A stretch of DNA of 64,000 nt from Trinickia symbiotica (GTDB lineage Bacteria > Pseudomonadota > Gammaproteobacteria > Burkholderiales > Burkholderiaceae): the NCBI RefSeq assembly GCF_002934455.1, contig NZ_PTIR01000005.1, positions 124,001 to 188,000 on the forward strand, read 5' to 3'. Below, piece by piece: positions 27,592 through 37,431 of this stretch. A program made the translations under genes and the position numbers. The notes under the pieces were generated by a model. It ran no database searches, was not told the DNA's origin, and was given only the letters and a program-made list of their open reading frames with translations. The stretch's first letter is position 1, and every line of letters starts with the position of its first letter.

Positions 27592-28809
27592 ATGTCCGCC
27601 CCCTCCGCCCCTGATTCTGTCCCTTCCGGCGCCGGCACGACCGGCCGCATCGTTGCCGTCGTCTTCTCGACATTCGTCTGCTACCTGATCATCGGCATTC
27701 CGATGCCGGTGCTGCCCGGCTTCGTCAACGGCGAGCTTGGGTTCGGTTCGGTCCTCGCGGGGGCGGCGATCAGCCTGCAGTACGCCGCGACCCTCCTCTC
27801 TCGCGCGCAAGCGGGCCGCAGCGCCGATACACGCGGTGCGAAGCGGACCGTTCTCACGGGCCTTGCGGCCTGCGGCGCGAGCGGCGTGCTGCTGCTCGCC
27901 TCGATCGCATTGGCGCGATGGCCGCACGTGAGTCTCGCGATTCTTGCGCTCTCGCGCCTCGTGCTCGGCTTCGGTGAAAGCTTCGTCGGCACGGGCGCGA
28001 TTCTTTGGGGCATCGGGCGCGTCGGTCACGAGCACAACGCGCGCGTAATCTCATGGAATGGCATTGCCACCTATGCCGGAGTCGCGATCGGCGCGCCGGC
28101 TGGCGCAACGCTCGCGCATGCGTTCGGGCCATGGACGCTCGGCACCGTGACCATCGCGCTCGCGGGCATCGGCTACGCGCTTGCGCGCAAGGTCGCACCG
28201 GTGCCGCTCGTGCATGGAGAGCGCATGAGCTATGCGAGCGTCTTCGTGCGCGTCTTGCCGCACGGCATCGGGCTCGCGCTCGGCGCGGCAGGCTTCGGCG
28301 TCATCGCCACCTTCATCGCCCTCTACTTTGCGGCGCGCGGCTGGCCACACGCGGCGCTCGCGCTGACGCTGTTCGGGACACTCTTCATCGGCTCGCGGCT
28401 GCTCTTCGCCAATTCGATCAAAACCTATGGCGGCTTTCGCGTGGCGGTCGCGTCGCTTGTGGTCGAGTGCGTGGGCCTCGTGCTGCTTTGGCTCGCGCCG
28501 GCGCCTCATGCGGCGCTCGTGGGCGCCGGACTCACCGGCTTCGGCTTCGCGCTCGTGTTCCCCTCGCTCGGCGTCGAAGCCGTGGACCTCGTGCCCGCGG
28601 CGAGCCGCGGCGCGGCGCTCGCGGCCTATTCCGTGTTCTTCGATCTTTCGCTCGGGGTGATGGGCCCGCTGGCAGGCTACATTGCCGGCGAGTTCGGCTA
28701 CGCATCAGTTTTCTTCGTCGCGGCGCTGGCCGCGGCCGCGGCGGCGGTGCTCTCGACGAGCCTCTACCTGCGCGCCTTGCGCGGGGACTCGGCAGCCGCA
28801 GCCCTTTGA
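27592..28809 (+). CDS. MFS transporter (12-TM, YhhS/YfcJ-like)
   Basis: 405 residues from ATG 27592, which gives MSAPSAPDS before the first helix ([20 protein letters not shown]). About 12 hydrophobic segments are present, and the loop after TM2 has the MFS motif A-like [33 protein letters not shown] after TM4 resembles the YhhS/YfcJ group of drug/sugar exporters. The substrate is not evident. It is divergent from the ene-reductase gene (244 bp apart) and upstream of the GH28 gene, but that link is only positional. Confidence 0.9.
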   Translation: MSAPSAPDSVPSGAGTTGRIVAVVFSTFVCYLIIGIPMPVLPGFVNGELGFGSVLAGAAISLQYAATLLSRAQAGRSADTRGAKRTVLTGLAACGASGVLLLASIALARWPHVSLAILALSRLVLGFGESFVGTGAILWGIGRVGHEHNARVISWNGIATYAGVAIGAPAGATLAHAFGPWTLGTVTIALAGIGYALARKVAPVPLVHGERMSYASVFVRVLPHGIGLALGAAGFGVIATFIALYFAARGWPHAALALTLFGTLFIGSRLLFANSIKTYGGFRVAVASLVVECVGLVLLWLAPAPHAALVGAGLTGFGFALVFPSLGVEAVDLVPAASRGAALAAYSVFFDLSLGVMGPLAGYIAGEFGYASVFFVAALAAAAAAVLSTSLYLRALRGDSAAAAL

Positions 28810-28835
28810 CGTCGATCCCGCCGTAAACTTCTGTC

Positions 28836-28849
28836 ATACGACGTCTTAC
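28836..28849. promoter_or_regulatory. Possible operator palindrome upstream of the GH28 gene
   Basis: ATACGACGTCTTAC contains the perfect palindrome GACGTC with partly symmetric flanks. It is about 155 bp before the pectinase start. A GntR-type regulator of sugar-acid use is one possible ligand, but no regulator gene is adjacent, so this is weak. Confidence 0.2.
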
Positions 28850-29004
28850 CAGAAACGTTCGGATCCCATTAAACACGGGTAAACGCCTAATCTCCGCTGA
28901 CGGGCCACACGCTAGACTCTTTGCGCAGTGGTACGACGACGCATAAGAACCCACGGCGCAACGAGGACGTCCCCTTCCTGCGCCGACCATCGGAGGAGCA
29001 TCAA

Positions 29005-31005
29005 ATGGCCCAAAAAACCGGCAGCCGTCGTTCGGCTGCCCCTTCCTTCAAGCCCGGCGCCGTGACGCGCCGCCAATTCATCGGCATGACGAGCACGCTC
29101 GTGGGCGGCGCCATGCTTACCGGTCCGATCGGCGCGACGCGGGCATTCGCCGCCCAGAGCCCCGCGGCGGCGCGCGCGATGGACCTGATTTGGGGCGAAC
29201 ACGGCGCCGCGGCCCAGATCGCCGCTTCCGTCGCTCACGTCGCGCACTCACTCTTCCATCGGCGCGACTACGACGTCACCGCGTATGGCGCGCGCCCGTG
29301 CACGACAGTCGCGGCAACGTCGCCTTACACCAATACGGCGAAATCGCCCGTCAGCCCGGGCTCCGAGCTGACGAACGCACCGAATTCGTTCGATTCGCGG
29401 CCCGCGTTTCTCGCCGCGATCGATGCCTGCCACCGCGAAGGCGGCGGCCGCGTTGTCGTGCCGGCCGGGACCTGGTACTGCGCGGGACCGATCGTCCTGC
29501 AAAGCAACGTCCGGTTCCATCTGAGCGCCAACTGCACGATCTATTTCAGCCCCAATCCGGCGGACTATGCGAAGGACGGCCCCGTCTCGTGCGGCGCCAA
29601 CGGCAATCTCTACTACAGCCGATGGCAGGCAAACGACTGCCTCAACTTTGGCTCGCCCGTCTACGCGCGTGACGCGATCAACATCGCGCTGACGGGCGAA
29701 GGACCGACGTCGATTCTGAACGGCCAGGCCATGACGCCGTTCGCGGGCAGCGGCAACAACAGCGTTTGCTGGTGGACCTACAAGGGATCGTCGGGCGCAT
29801 ATGGGGCCAGCGCGTCGGTGCCGAGCCAGGCCTTTGCAAACCCGAACAACGTCGATTTGCGCATCGTCGCGCCCAGCATCTCCGACGCCCTCTACGCATT
29901 GCTGACTTCGCCGACGACGCCGTGGCAGCAAGACCAGAACTACCTGCCGGCGCTTTCCGAGGCAGGCGTGCCCGTCGAGCGGCGCATCTTCGGCCTCGGC
30001 CACTATCTGCGCCCCTGCATGGTCGAGTTCATCAATTGCCAGAACGTGCTGATGGCCGACTATCAGACGCAGAACACGCCGTTCTGGCAACACCATCCGA
30101 CGGCGAGCAAGAACGTCGTGTTCCGTGGCGTCACGACGAACAGCATCGGCCCGAACAACGACGGCTTCGATCCCGACGCATGCACGAACGTGCTCGTCGA
30201 GGACTGCACGTTCAATACGGGCGACGATTGCATCGCCATCAAGTCGGGCAAGGATCGCGACACGGAGTACGGCCCGGCGCGGCGCCACCTGATCCGCAAC
30301 TGCACGATGAACAGCGGCCACGGCGGCATCACGCTCGGCAGCGAAATGGGAGGTGGCGTGGAGCAGATCTATGCGACGAATCTCCAGATGCTGAACCAGA
30401 ACTGGCAGACGAATCCGCTCAACATCGCAATCCGCGTGAAAACGAACATGAATCGCGGCGGCTATGTGAAGGATTTCCACGTGAAGGGCGTCACGCTGCC
30501 GAACGGTGTCAACCTGAAGGGCGGCGGCTATGGCAGTGCGATGCTCGCCGGCAGCCCGGTCAACTCGACGGTGCCGCTCGGCGTGCTGACGGCGGCGGCG
30601 GGCAACCCGTCGGCCTCCCAAGGAGGCATCGTCACGTTCGATTGCGACTATCAGCCCGCGAACGATGCCGTGCGCACGCGCCCGCCCCTCGTGCAGAACG
30701 TCACGATCACGGACCTCAAGGCGAGCAATGTGACGTTGAACGGCGTGACGGCATCCTGTTTTCAGGCGATCGTCGCGCAGGGTCCGGTCGCATTCGACTA
30801 CAACGGCGCGCCGCCGACACCCACGGTCCAGCCCATCTCGGGCGTCACGATCAGCGATTGCGATTTCGGTACGCCTGTCGCATCGGGCACGCCGACGTCG
30901 ACTTCGCCAGGACCGATCTATGCATTCAACGTCAATGCGATGACGCTGTCGAATACCGTCATTGCCGGCACGACCTACAACACGACGATCACCGATCTTC
31001 GCTGA
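29005..31005 (+). CDS. Tat-exported GH28 polygalacturonase-like glycoside hydrolase
   Basis: 666 residues from ATG 29005, with GGAGGAG upstream. The Tat signal TRRQFIGM (21-28) leads to a cleavage region near AFAAQS (48-52). The right-handed beta-helix carries the GH28 catalytic set: NNDGFD (384-389), GDDC (406-409), GHG (438-440) and RVK (477-479). These give the three catalytic aspartates, the His and the Lys/Arg substrate contacts. The length exceeds that of simple endo-polygalacturonases and resembles exo-acting or modified-pectin enzymes. It would cut galacturonan or a related polymer outside the cytoplasm, consistent with a plant-associated lifestyle. Confidence 0.9.
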   Translation: MAQKTGSRRSAAPSFKPGAVTRRQFIGMTSTLVGGAMLTGPIGATRAFAAQSPAAARAMDLIWGEHGAAAQIAASVAHVAHSLFHRRDYDVTAYGARPCTTVAATSPYTNTAKSPVSPGSELTNAPNSFDSRPAFLAAIDACHREGGGRVVVPAGTWYCAGPIVLQSNVRFHLSANCTIYFSPNPADYAKDGPVSCGANGNLYYSRWQANDCLNFGSPVYARDAINIALTGEGPTSILNGQAMTPFAGSGNNSVCWWTYKGSSGAYGASASVPSQAFANPNNVDLRIVAPSISDALYALLTSPTTPWQQDQNYLPALSEAGVPVERRIFGLGHYLRPCMVEFINCQNVLMADYQTQNTPFWQHHPTASKNVVFRGVTTNSIGPNNDGFDPDACTNVLVEDCTFNTGDDCIAIKSGKDRDTEYGPARRHLIRNCTMNSGHGGITLGSEMGGGVEQIYATNLQMLNQNWQTNPLNIAIRVKTNMNRGGYVKDFHVKGVTLPNGVNLKGGGYGSAMLAGSPVNSTVPLGVLTAAAGNPSASQGGIVTFDCDYQPANDAVRTRPPLVQNVTITDLKASNVTLNGVTASCFQAIVAQGPVAFDYNGAPPTPTVQPISGVTISDCDFGTPVASGTPTSTSPGPIYAFNVNAMTLSNTVIAGTTYNTTITDLR

Positions 31006-31022
31006 GAATCGTCCAAGTGCCG

Positions 31023-31058
31023 ACGGTCGCCGCGCGATGCATCGAACGCGGCGACCGT
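31023..31058. terminator. Perfect 12-bp hairpin after the GH28 gene
   Basis: ACGGTCGCCGCG at 31023-31034 pairs perfectly with CGCGGCGACCGT at 31047-31058 across a 12-nt loop that contains CGATGCATCG. It lies 17 bp after the GH28 stop. No T-run follows, so termination would need Rho or be partial. Confidence 0.45.
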
Positions 31059-31213
31059 ACCCGATGCACGACTCATTCGCCGCTCATGCATCGGCCACGC
31101 ATAGGTATGCATAACCGCTAGACGTTATGACCTAATTCCGTTCTCTTCCTTGCGTTACCGCCTCCGAGGGACCTACGATTAACGACTCAGACGGCTCCTC
31201 AAGGAGGAGACTC

Positions 31214-32608
31214 ATGTCGTCCTGGACACCCGATCCCACGTTTTATCCGTCCGCTCGCCTCGCCGCGGATGCCCCCAAGGAAAAGATCGCCTACGTCGCC
31301 AGCTTCGACCCGACGCGCAAGCAGCCCGACGAGCTGGCCGTGGTCGACGTCGATCCCGGCTCCCAGTATTACGGCAGCATCGTCAGCCGTGTGCCGATGC
31401 CGAATGTCGGCGACGAGCTTCACCATTTCGGCTGGAACGCCTGCAGCTCGTGCCTTTGCCCGAACGCCCCGCATCCGCATACCGAGCGTCGTTATCTCGT
31501 CGTGCCGGGCCTGCGCTCATCGCGCATCCATATCCTCGATACGAAGCCGGACCCGCGCAACCCGGCCATCGTCCGCGTCATCGAGCCGGCGGAGCTTGCC
31601 AGAAAGAGCGGCTACACCCGCCCACACACCGTCCACTGCGGGCCGCAGGGCATCTATGTCACGGCGCTCGCGAACGCCGAGGGGGAAGCGCCCGGCGGCG
31701 TGTTCCTGATGGATCACGAAAGCTTTGACATTCGCGGCCGCTGGGAAATCGAGCGCGGACCGCAGGAGCTCGCGTACGACGCCTGGTGGCACCTCGGCTT
31801 CGATACGCTCGTCTCGAGCGAATGGGGGCTGCCCGCGACGTTCGAAAACGGTCTCGTGCCCGAAGTGCTGCTCGGCGGCAAGTACGGGCACCGGCTCCAT
31901 TTCTGGGACTTGAACACGCGAAAACATCGGCAAGTGCTCGATTTCGGCGCGGAGAATCAGCTCGTCTTCGAGCTGCGGCCCGCACACGACCCGACCAAGG
32001 CCTACGGATTCGTCAACTCCGTCATCAGCCTCAAGGATCTGTCGGCATCGATCTGGACCTGGTATCGCGAGGGCGACAAGTGGGCCGCTCGCAAGATCAT
32101 CGAGATTCCGGCCGAGCCCGCCGACCCGGCTCTCTTGCCGCCGATGTTGAAGGGCTTCGGCGCGGTACCGCCGCTCGTCACCGATATCGCCCTCTCGCTC
32201 GACGATCGCCATCTTTACGTCGCATGCTGGGGCACGGGCGACATGCGCCGCTACGACGTCTCGGACCCGCAGCGGCCCGAGCTCGTCGGCAGCGTGCGCA
32301 TCGGCGGCATCGCCGCGCGCGCGACGCATCCGCGCGCCGACGGCCGGCCGCTCAACGGCGGTCCGCAGATGGTGGAAGTCAGCCGCGACGGCCATCGCGT
32401 CTACTTCACGAATTCGCTCTACGGCGCGATCGACGAGCAGTTTTATCCCGACGGCATCGAAGGATGGATGGTGAAACTCGATGCGGCGCCCAGCGGCGGA
32501 CTCGAGTTCGACAACGATTTCTATCTGGCCTGGCCCCGCACGCATCGTCCGCATCAGATCCGCCTTGAAGGCGGCGACGCGTCGTCCGATTCGTATTGCT
32601 ATCCGTGA
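31214..32608 (+). CDS. mtoX: Selenium-binding protein family methanethiol oxidase
   Basis: 464 residues of the SBP56/SELENBP1 seven-bladed propeller family. The key blocks are DELHHFGWNACSSCLC, HTERRYLVVPGLRSSRIHI, GYTRPHTVHCGPQGIYV, VSSEWGLPATFENG and KYGHRLHFWD. The conserved His residues in these blocks bind copper in characterised methanethiol oxidases, which convert methanethiol to formaldehyde, sulfide and peroxide. There is no signal peptide, unlike the periplasmic Hyphomicrobium enzyme. AAGGAGGAG precedes the ATG. The next gene, 40 bp on, is a small His-rich membrane protein. The symbol is given by family; activity is inferred. Confidence 0.85.
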   Translation: MSSWTPDPTFYPSARLAADAPKEKIAYVASFDPTRKQPDELAVVDVDPGSQYYGSIVSRVPMPNVGDELHHFGWNACSSCLCPNAPHPHTERRYLVVPGLRSSRIHILDTKPDPRNPAIVRVIEPAELARKSGYTRPHTVHCGPQGIYVTALANAEGEAPGGVFLMDHESFDIRGRWEIERGPQELAYDAWWHLGFDTLVSSEWGLPATFENGLVPEVLLGGKYGHRLHFWDLNTRKHRQVLDFGAENQLVFELRPAHDPTKAYGFVNSVISLKDLSASIWTWYREGDKWAARKIIEIPAEPADPALLPPMLKGFGAVPPLVTDIALSLDDRHLYVACWGTGDMRRYDVSDPQRPELVGSVRIGGIAARATHPRADGRPLNGGPQMVEVSRDGHRVYFTNSLYGAIDEQFYPDGIEGWMVKLDAAPSGGLEFDNDFYLAWPRTHRPHQIRLEGGDASSDSYCYP

Positions 32609-32648
32609 AGCACCGGCGAATCCGGCATCGCGCGCACCGAGTCATGCC

Positions 32649-33311
32649 ATGAGCCTGCCGCCCGAGATCGCACCCGTCGCGACGAGCTGGGCCGCGGTCG
32701 TCGGCAGCGGCATTTTTCATGGCGTCAATCCGGCGATGGGTTGGCTTTTCGCGACCGCGCTGGGCCTCCAGCGCGGCAGCCGCGCGGCGCTCTTCGCCGC
32801 CCTGCCGCCGCTCGCGCTCGGGCACGCGGCATCGGTCTTCGTCGTGACTTCGTCCGCGCTCGCCTTCGAAACCCTATCGAAGGTGGCCCATCTCTCGATG
32901 GCGCTCGGCGCGCTGCTGATCGCCTGGGGCGTCTATCACTACGTCTACGGCCATCGGCATCGCGTGCCGGTCGGCATGACGGCGGGCTTCGCTGGCCTTG
33001 CCCTTTGGTCCGCGGCGACCGCCACGCTGCACGGCGCCGGCCTCATGCTGGTTCCGGCGCTGATGCCGCTTTGCATCGGGAGCGGATCGGCCGCGCTGAC
33101 CGGAACGGTCGGTCCGCTCGGCGCAATGGGACCGCTGCTCGCGGTGACGCTGATCCACACGGCCGTCGCGTCGGCGACGAGCGCGGCCATCGCGTACGCT
33201 GCCTATGAGTACGTCGGACTCGGCATCCTCCGGCGCGGCTGGATCAATTTCGACTGGCTCTGGTCCGGCGCGCTCGTCGCGGCCGGTACATTGCTCGTCG
33301 GATTCGGCTGA
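32649..33311 (+). CDS. Polytopic membrane protein with intramembrane histidines
   Basis: 220 residues from ATG 32649, with about five or six hydrophobic helices and no signal peptide. Histidines sit within or at the ends of helices: IFHGVNPAMGW, LALGHAASV, HLSMALGALL, ATLHGAGLM and LIHTAVAS, plus a loop YGHRHR. This recalls metal-transport families such as NicO/HupE, although I cannot assign it to one. Its position directly after a copper-dependent methanethiol oxidase gene suggests metal supply or a partner role (inference). It converges with the next gene, 14 bp away. Confidence 0.7.
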   Translation: MSLPPEIAPVATSWAAVVGSGIFHGVNPAMGWLFATALGLQRGSRAALFAALPPLALGHAASVFVVTSSALAFETLSKVAHLSMALGALLIAWGVYHYVYGHRHRVPVGMTAGFAGLALWSAATATLHGAGLMLVPALMPLCIGSGSAALTGTVGPLGAMGPLLAVTLIHTAVASATSAAIAYAAYEYVGLGILRRGWINFDWLWSGALVAAGTLLVGFG

Positions 33312-33325
33312 GGCGGGACGGCGGC

Positions 33326-33850
33326 TCAGGACGCATTGCCGTGCCCGGCCTGTTCGGGCGACGCTCCGCACATCGCCTTCAGCAGCGCCGCCTCGCGCTC
33401 GTGGACTTCGACCGGGAAGGCCTCGGCGCCCGCATAGGCAAGATAGCGCGCACGGTGCTGACCATTGCGGAACGTCACGACGCCCTCGTGCTCGATTCGA
33501 AGCCAGCCGAGCAGACCGGGGGCGCGACGCGAAACGATCGTAACGTATGGCATCGTCGGTATCCGCTCGCTTTGCGGATCGAGGAATTCGCGGATGCCCC
33601 GCTTCTTCCCGGCGTGCCAATCGCCGACGGGCGGCAGCACGTAGTCGGTATCGTCGCGATCGGCGCATTGCAGCAGCTTGGCCGCATCGACGAGAACGAC
33701 GCAATGGCGCGTGTCGTCTTCGTCGCCGAACACGCGTTTCAGACGGACGTAATCGTAGTCGCGATGTTCGCGCAGGGGAACGATCCATACCGGCTCGGCG
33801 CCGGCCGCGGACGCCTGAGCGACCGCAGAGGGAAACGTAGACGTGGTCAT
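33326..33850 (-). CDS. Plasmid fertility inhibition factor-like protein (ParB/Srx-like fold?)
   Basis: 174 residues from ATG 33850. The C-terminal half has GVVTFRNGQHRARYLAYAG, a D/N-G-x-H-R motif like that of ParB/sulfiredoxin-fold proteins and of the chromosomal fertility-inhibition-factor family I recall. VWIVPLREHRDYDYVRLKRV opens the domain. Family members on plasmids block transfer of competing plasmids; chromosomal copies are uncharacterised. The assignment is tentative. The gene is divergent from the crotonase gene and convergent with the membrane protein gene. Confidence 0.45.
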   Translation of the reverse strand: MTTSTFPSAVAQASAAGAEPVWIVPLREHRDYDYVRLKRVFGDEDDTRHCVVLVDAAKLLQCADRDDTDYVLPPVGDWHAGKKRGIREFLDPQSERIPTMPYVTIVSRRAPGLLGWLRIEHEGVVTFRNGQHRARYLAYAGAEAFPVEVHEREAALLKAMCGASPEQAGHGNAS

Positions 33851-34019
33851 GGCGAGTTTTTTATCGTAAGAGCCGCGCACCAAGCGCCGCGCGACCGGCG
33901 ACCCACCGGGCTCGAGGCGCAAGCGAAGCGCGACAGCGTGCCGAGCCATCATGACACGATCGTGACATGCTTGTCCTCGACGACAAGCGAGTGCGCCGGG
34001 ACAAATCAAGGAGACTCCC

Positions 34020-34850
34020 GTGAATGCCGAGCAATCCCAGCATGTCGAACCATTCGGCGAGCACGTCCGCATCGAGCCTGACGGCCCTATTGCAACTATC
34101 GTGCTCGATCGACGACATTGCCGCAATGCCGTCGACGGGCCGACGGCCACGGCGCTCGCCGCCGCCTTCGAACGCTTCGAGAGCGAGCCGGCCTGGCGCG
34201 TGGCCGTTCTTTTCGGCGCGGGCGGTACTTTTTGCGCGGGTGCCGACTTGGGCGCGATGCATGACGAAGCGCGCCGCAATGCCGTGCGAGCCGACGGCGG
34301 CGGCCCCGGGCCGATGGGCCCGACTCGGATGATGTTCACGAAGCCCGCGATTGCCGCGATCGCGGGTTTTGCCGTGGCGGGCGGGCTCGAGCTCGCGGCG
34401 CTCTGCGATTTGCGCGTCGTCGAGGATGACGCCGTCCTTGGCGTGTTTTGCCGCCGCTTCGGCGTGCCGCTCATCGACGGCGGCACGATTCGCCTGCCGC
34501 GGCTTATCGGCTTGTCGCGCGCCCTCGATCTGATCTTGACGGGGCGCGCCGTCGATGCCAACGAAGCGCTCGCCATCGGCCTCGCCAACCGTGTGGTGCC
34601 GCGCGGCGCCTCGCGCCAGGCGGCGCAAGCACTGGCGGCGCAGCTTGCCGCGTTTCCGCAGCAAGCGCTACTGGCCGATCGTCGCTCGGCATGGGAAAAC
34701 AGCGCGCTCGACGACCTCGCCGAAGCGCTGCGCCGCGAAGGCGCGGGCGGTTACCGGGCGCTCCTCGAGGAAGGGCTTGCGGGCGCCGCGCGCTTCGCCA
34801 CCGGCGCGGGACGTCACGGCGTGGCGACCGATGGCGGGAAGCCTCAATGA
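34020..34850 (+). CDS. Enoyl-CoA hydratase/isomerase (crotonase) family protein
   Basis: 276 residues from GTG 34020, which has AAGGAG 7 nt upstream. Crotonase fold: the oxyanion-hole segments GGTFCAGADLGAMHD and KPAIAAIAGFAVAGGLELAALCD, then FGVPLIDGGTIRLPRLIGLSRALDLILTG with substitutions typical of non-hydratase members. The position normally holding the hydratase catalytic Glu is in the divergent FGVPLIDGGT segment, so the exact reaction is uncertain. No other beta-oxidation genes are adjacent; glutaryl-CoA dehydrogenase lies 1.2 kb on. Confidence 0.88.
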   Translation: MNAEQSQHVEPFGEHVRIEPDGPIATIVLDRRHCRNAVDGPTATALAAAFERFESEPAWRVAVLFGAGGTFCAGADLGAMHDEARRNAVRADGGGPGPMGPTRMMFTKPAIAAIAGFAVAGGLELAALCDLRVVEDDAVLGVFCRRFGVPLIDGGTIRLPRLIGLSRALDLILTGRAVDANEALAIGLANRVVPRGASRQAAQALAAQLAAFPQQALLADRRSAWENSALDDLAEALRREGAGGYRALLEEGLAGAARFATGAGRHGVATDGGKPQ

Positions 34851-35010
34851 AGCGATAACGAAGAAGACTCAATGAAGCCGGGAGGCCGGGCCGGGACGCT
34901 CCCGGCGGTCGGCAAAGCACCCCAACGTAAACCCTGATAGGGCGCGGCAGCCAATATCGATATAAGTATCGGGTCGAAGCCGACAACGCCCAGGCTGCTA
35001 CCATCACTCT

Positions 35011-35865
35011 ATGCAGCCATCCGACCCCTCCATGATCCCGCCGACGATTCCTTCGCTGCTCGAGCACGCCACCGCCCACCCTTTCCTGCACGAGCACCTG
35101 GCACTCGATGCGGGCGCTCCATCGGCCCTCGCGCACGCGCACTTCCACGGCATGCGGATTGAAAGCGGCTATCAGCCGATCTTCGATGTCAGCATGAGCG
35201 GCATTCAGACGCTATGGTCCGCGCCCGAAAGCGCCGACCGCTTCGGCGATGAGCTCGGGTTCCAGGCGCTCACGCTCTCCCCGGGCGGCATGCCGTTCGA
35301 TCGGTTCGAATCGATCGCGGACAGCCAGGAACTCGTTGCGCTGGACCGTCTCGCGCGTACGTTGCACGCGATCAACTTCTTCGGCGCGCAGCAACACGGC
35401 CTGTTGTTCCTGCGCGTGCACGAGCGTCTGCTGAAGAGCGTGAAGTATGACCATGGCCAGCATTTTTCGTCGGTGCTGATTTCGCTCGGCCTCAATCCAT
35501 CGCGCATCGTGATCGAGTTGCCGAGCGCAGCCGTCGCGCACCGGACGTTCGCCGGCTATCTGGCGAAGAGCTATCAGCGCCATGGCTTCAAGGTGGCGGG
35601 CAACTTGCCGAACGCGGGTCACATCATGACGGTGTCGGACATGGCGCGGCTCGATTTCCTGAAGATCGACGGCGCCGCCGTGTTGAGGGATTCGATGGCC
35701 AAGCCGCTCATCGCCTATGCGAACCGCCTTCACATTCCGCTGATCTTCGACCGTGTGGCGACCGAGGCGCAGTTCGACTCGCTGCAGCAGTTCGGCGCGC
35801 GTTTCGTGCAAGGACCGCTGTTCGAGCCGCACGGCCCGGCCATGCCCCGCGACCGCGTCGACTAG
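35011..35865 (+). CDS. Degenerate EAL-domain protein
   Basis: 284 residues with the EAL (c-di-GMP phosphodiesterase) fold: GYQPIFDV near residue 53, [23 protein letters not shown], then [24 protein letters not shown]. The catalytic EALxR signature is missing; its place is taken by [11 protein letters not shown], and the Glu of the metal-binding block after IVIE is replaced. It therefore probably neither cleaves nor perhaps binds c-di-GMP by the usual route, and may act by protein contact. There is no membrane segment or sensor domain. It stands alone, between the crotonase and gcdH genes. Confidence 0.82.
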   Translation: MQPSDPSMIPPTIPSLLEHATAHPFLHEHLALDAGAPSALAHAHFHGMRIESGYQPIFDVSMSGIQTLWSAPESADRFGDELGFQALTLSPGGMPFDRFESIADSQELVALDRLARTLHAINFFGAQQHGLLFLRVHERLLKSVKYDHGQHFSSVLISLGLNPSRIVIELPSAAVAHRTFAGYLAKSYQRHGFKVAGNLPNAGHIMTVSDMARLDFLKIDGAAVLRDSMAKPLIAYANRLHIPLIFDRVATEAQFDSLQQFGARFVQGPLFEPHGPAMPRDRVD

Positions 35866-36011
35866 CCGGCACCGGGCGTGCCGCAGCGGTGCATTCGTTC
35901 AAGCGCGCGCCGACCGGGCGAGCCGCGACTGCTACACTCGGACATTGCCCATCCATACGAGCGCGATCCAGCGTCGCATCGCCAGGCGCGCACGCGAATC
36001 AGGAGGAAACG

Positions 36012-37202
36012 ATGGCCGACGTCGCCCGGTTTCATTGGGACGATCCGCTGCTCCTCAACGAGCAGCTGACCGAAGAGGAACGCATGGTGCGCGATGCCGC
36101 GCATGCTTATGCCAACGACAAACTGCAGCCGCGCGTGACCGAAGCGTTCCGCCACGAGCGCACCGACCCGGCGATTTTCCGGGAGATGGGCGAGCTCGGG
36201 CTGCTGGGTCCGACGATCCCGGCGGAATATGGCGGAGCGGGCCTGAACTATGTCAGCTATGGCCTGATCGCGCGCGAAGTCGAGCGAGTCGATTCCGGCT
36301 ATCGATCGATGATGTCGGTGCAGTCGTCGCTCGTCATGGTGCCGATCTTCGAGTTCGGCTCCGAGGCCCAAAAGCGCAAGTACCTGCCCAAGCTCGCGAC
36401 AGGTGAATGGATCGGCTGCTTCGGCCTCACGGAACCGAATCACGGCTCCGATCCGGGCAGCATGGTGACACGCGCGCGCAAGGTCGAAGGGGGCTATGCG
36501 CTTTCGGGCGCGAAGATGTGGATCACGAACTCGCCCATCGCCGACGTCTTCGTCGTGTGGGCGAAGGCGGAAGAGAACGGCGAAGACACGATTCGCGGCT
36601 TCATTCTCGAAAAGGGATGCAAAGGCCTCAGCGCGCCGGCTATCCACGGCAAGATCGGTCTGCGGGCGTCGATCACGGGCGAGATCGTCCTCGACGACGT
36701 CTTCGTTCCGCAAGAGAACATGCTGCCGAACGTGAGCGGACTGAGGGGCCCGTTCACCTGCCTGAATTCGGCGCGCTACGGAATCGCCTGGGGTGCGCTC
36801 GGCGCGGCGGAATCGTGCTGGCATACGGCGCGTCAATACGTGCTCGACCGCAAGCAATTCGGCCGCCCGCTCGCCGCGAACCAGTTGATCCAGAAAAAGC
36901 TGGCCGACATGCAGACCGAAATCACGCTCGGCCTGCAAGGCGTGCTGCGGCTCGGGCGCATGAAGGACGAAGGCACCGCCGCGACCGACATCACGTCGAT
37001 CATGAAGCGCAACTCCTGCGGCAAGGCGCTCGATATCGCGCGTCTCGCCCGCGACATGCTCGGCGGCAACGGCATTTCCGATGAATTCGGCGTCGCCAGG
37101 CATCTCGTCAACCTCGAAGTCGTCAATACCTACGAAGGTACCCACGACATTCACGCGCTGATTCTCGGGCGGGCGCAAACAGGCATTCAAGCGTTCTTCT
37201 GA
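36012..37202 (+). CDS. gcdH: Glutaryl-CoA dehydrogenase
   Basis: 396 residues from ATG 36012 (AGGAGG 6 nt upstream). Acyl-CoA dehydrogenase fold with FAD contacts [16 protein letters not shown] and [18 protein letters not shown], the substrate loop [16 protein letters not shown] and RQFGRP-type helix [12 protein letters not shown]. The catalytic Glu lies in [20 protein letters not shown], the signature ending for glutaryl-CoA dehydrogenases, where an Arg in the pocket binds the free carboxylate. It oxidatively decarboxylates glutaryl-CoA to crotonyl-CoA in lysine, tryptophan and aromatic catabolism. The partner CoA-transferase and LysR regulator are not adjacent. Confidence 0.94.
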   Translation: MADVARFHWDDPLLLNEQLTEEERMVRDAAHAYANDKLQPRVTEAFRHERTDPAIFREMGELGLLGPTIPAEYGGAGLNYVSYGLIAREVERVDSGYRSMMSVQSSLVMVPIFEFGSEAQKRKYLPKLATGEWIGCFGLTEPNHGSDPGSMVTRARKVEGGYALSGAKMWITNSPIADVFVVWAKAEENGEDTIRGFILEKGCKGLSAPAIHGKIGLRASITGEIVLDDVFVPQENMLPNVSGLRGPFTCLNSARYGIAWGALGAAESCWHTARQYVLDRKQFGRPLAANQLIQKKLADMQTEITLGLQGVLRLGRMKDEGTAATDITSIMKRNSCGKALDIARLARDMLGGNGISDEFGVARHLVNLEVVNTYEGTHDIHALILGRAQTGIQAFF

Positions 37203-37431
37203 GCCCCGCCACCCGTGGGGTTTGTACGGACATTGTAATTTCGCCCGAGGCAAGCGAGCGTTCGCCGCCCTCCGAAGTTTGCGGCGCCTGACGGGGCATG
37301 GCCGACATGCGCCGCGCCGGCAAGCTCAGGAACGGTTTCTGCATCCGCCATCAATGTCGGCTATGGCGGATGCTCGCCGGCTGTCCTATCTTTGGTAGCA
37401 TGCTCGCGTGGACGAAAACTAGGGGGCTCTA

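Noticed and set aside
37203-37431. Terminator after gcdH
   Set aside because: A CCCC/GGGG pairing just after the stop has poor stem geometry and no T-run.
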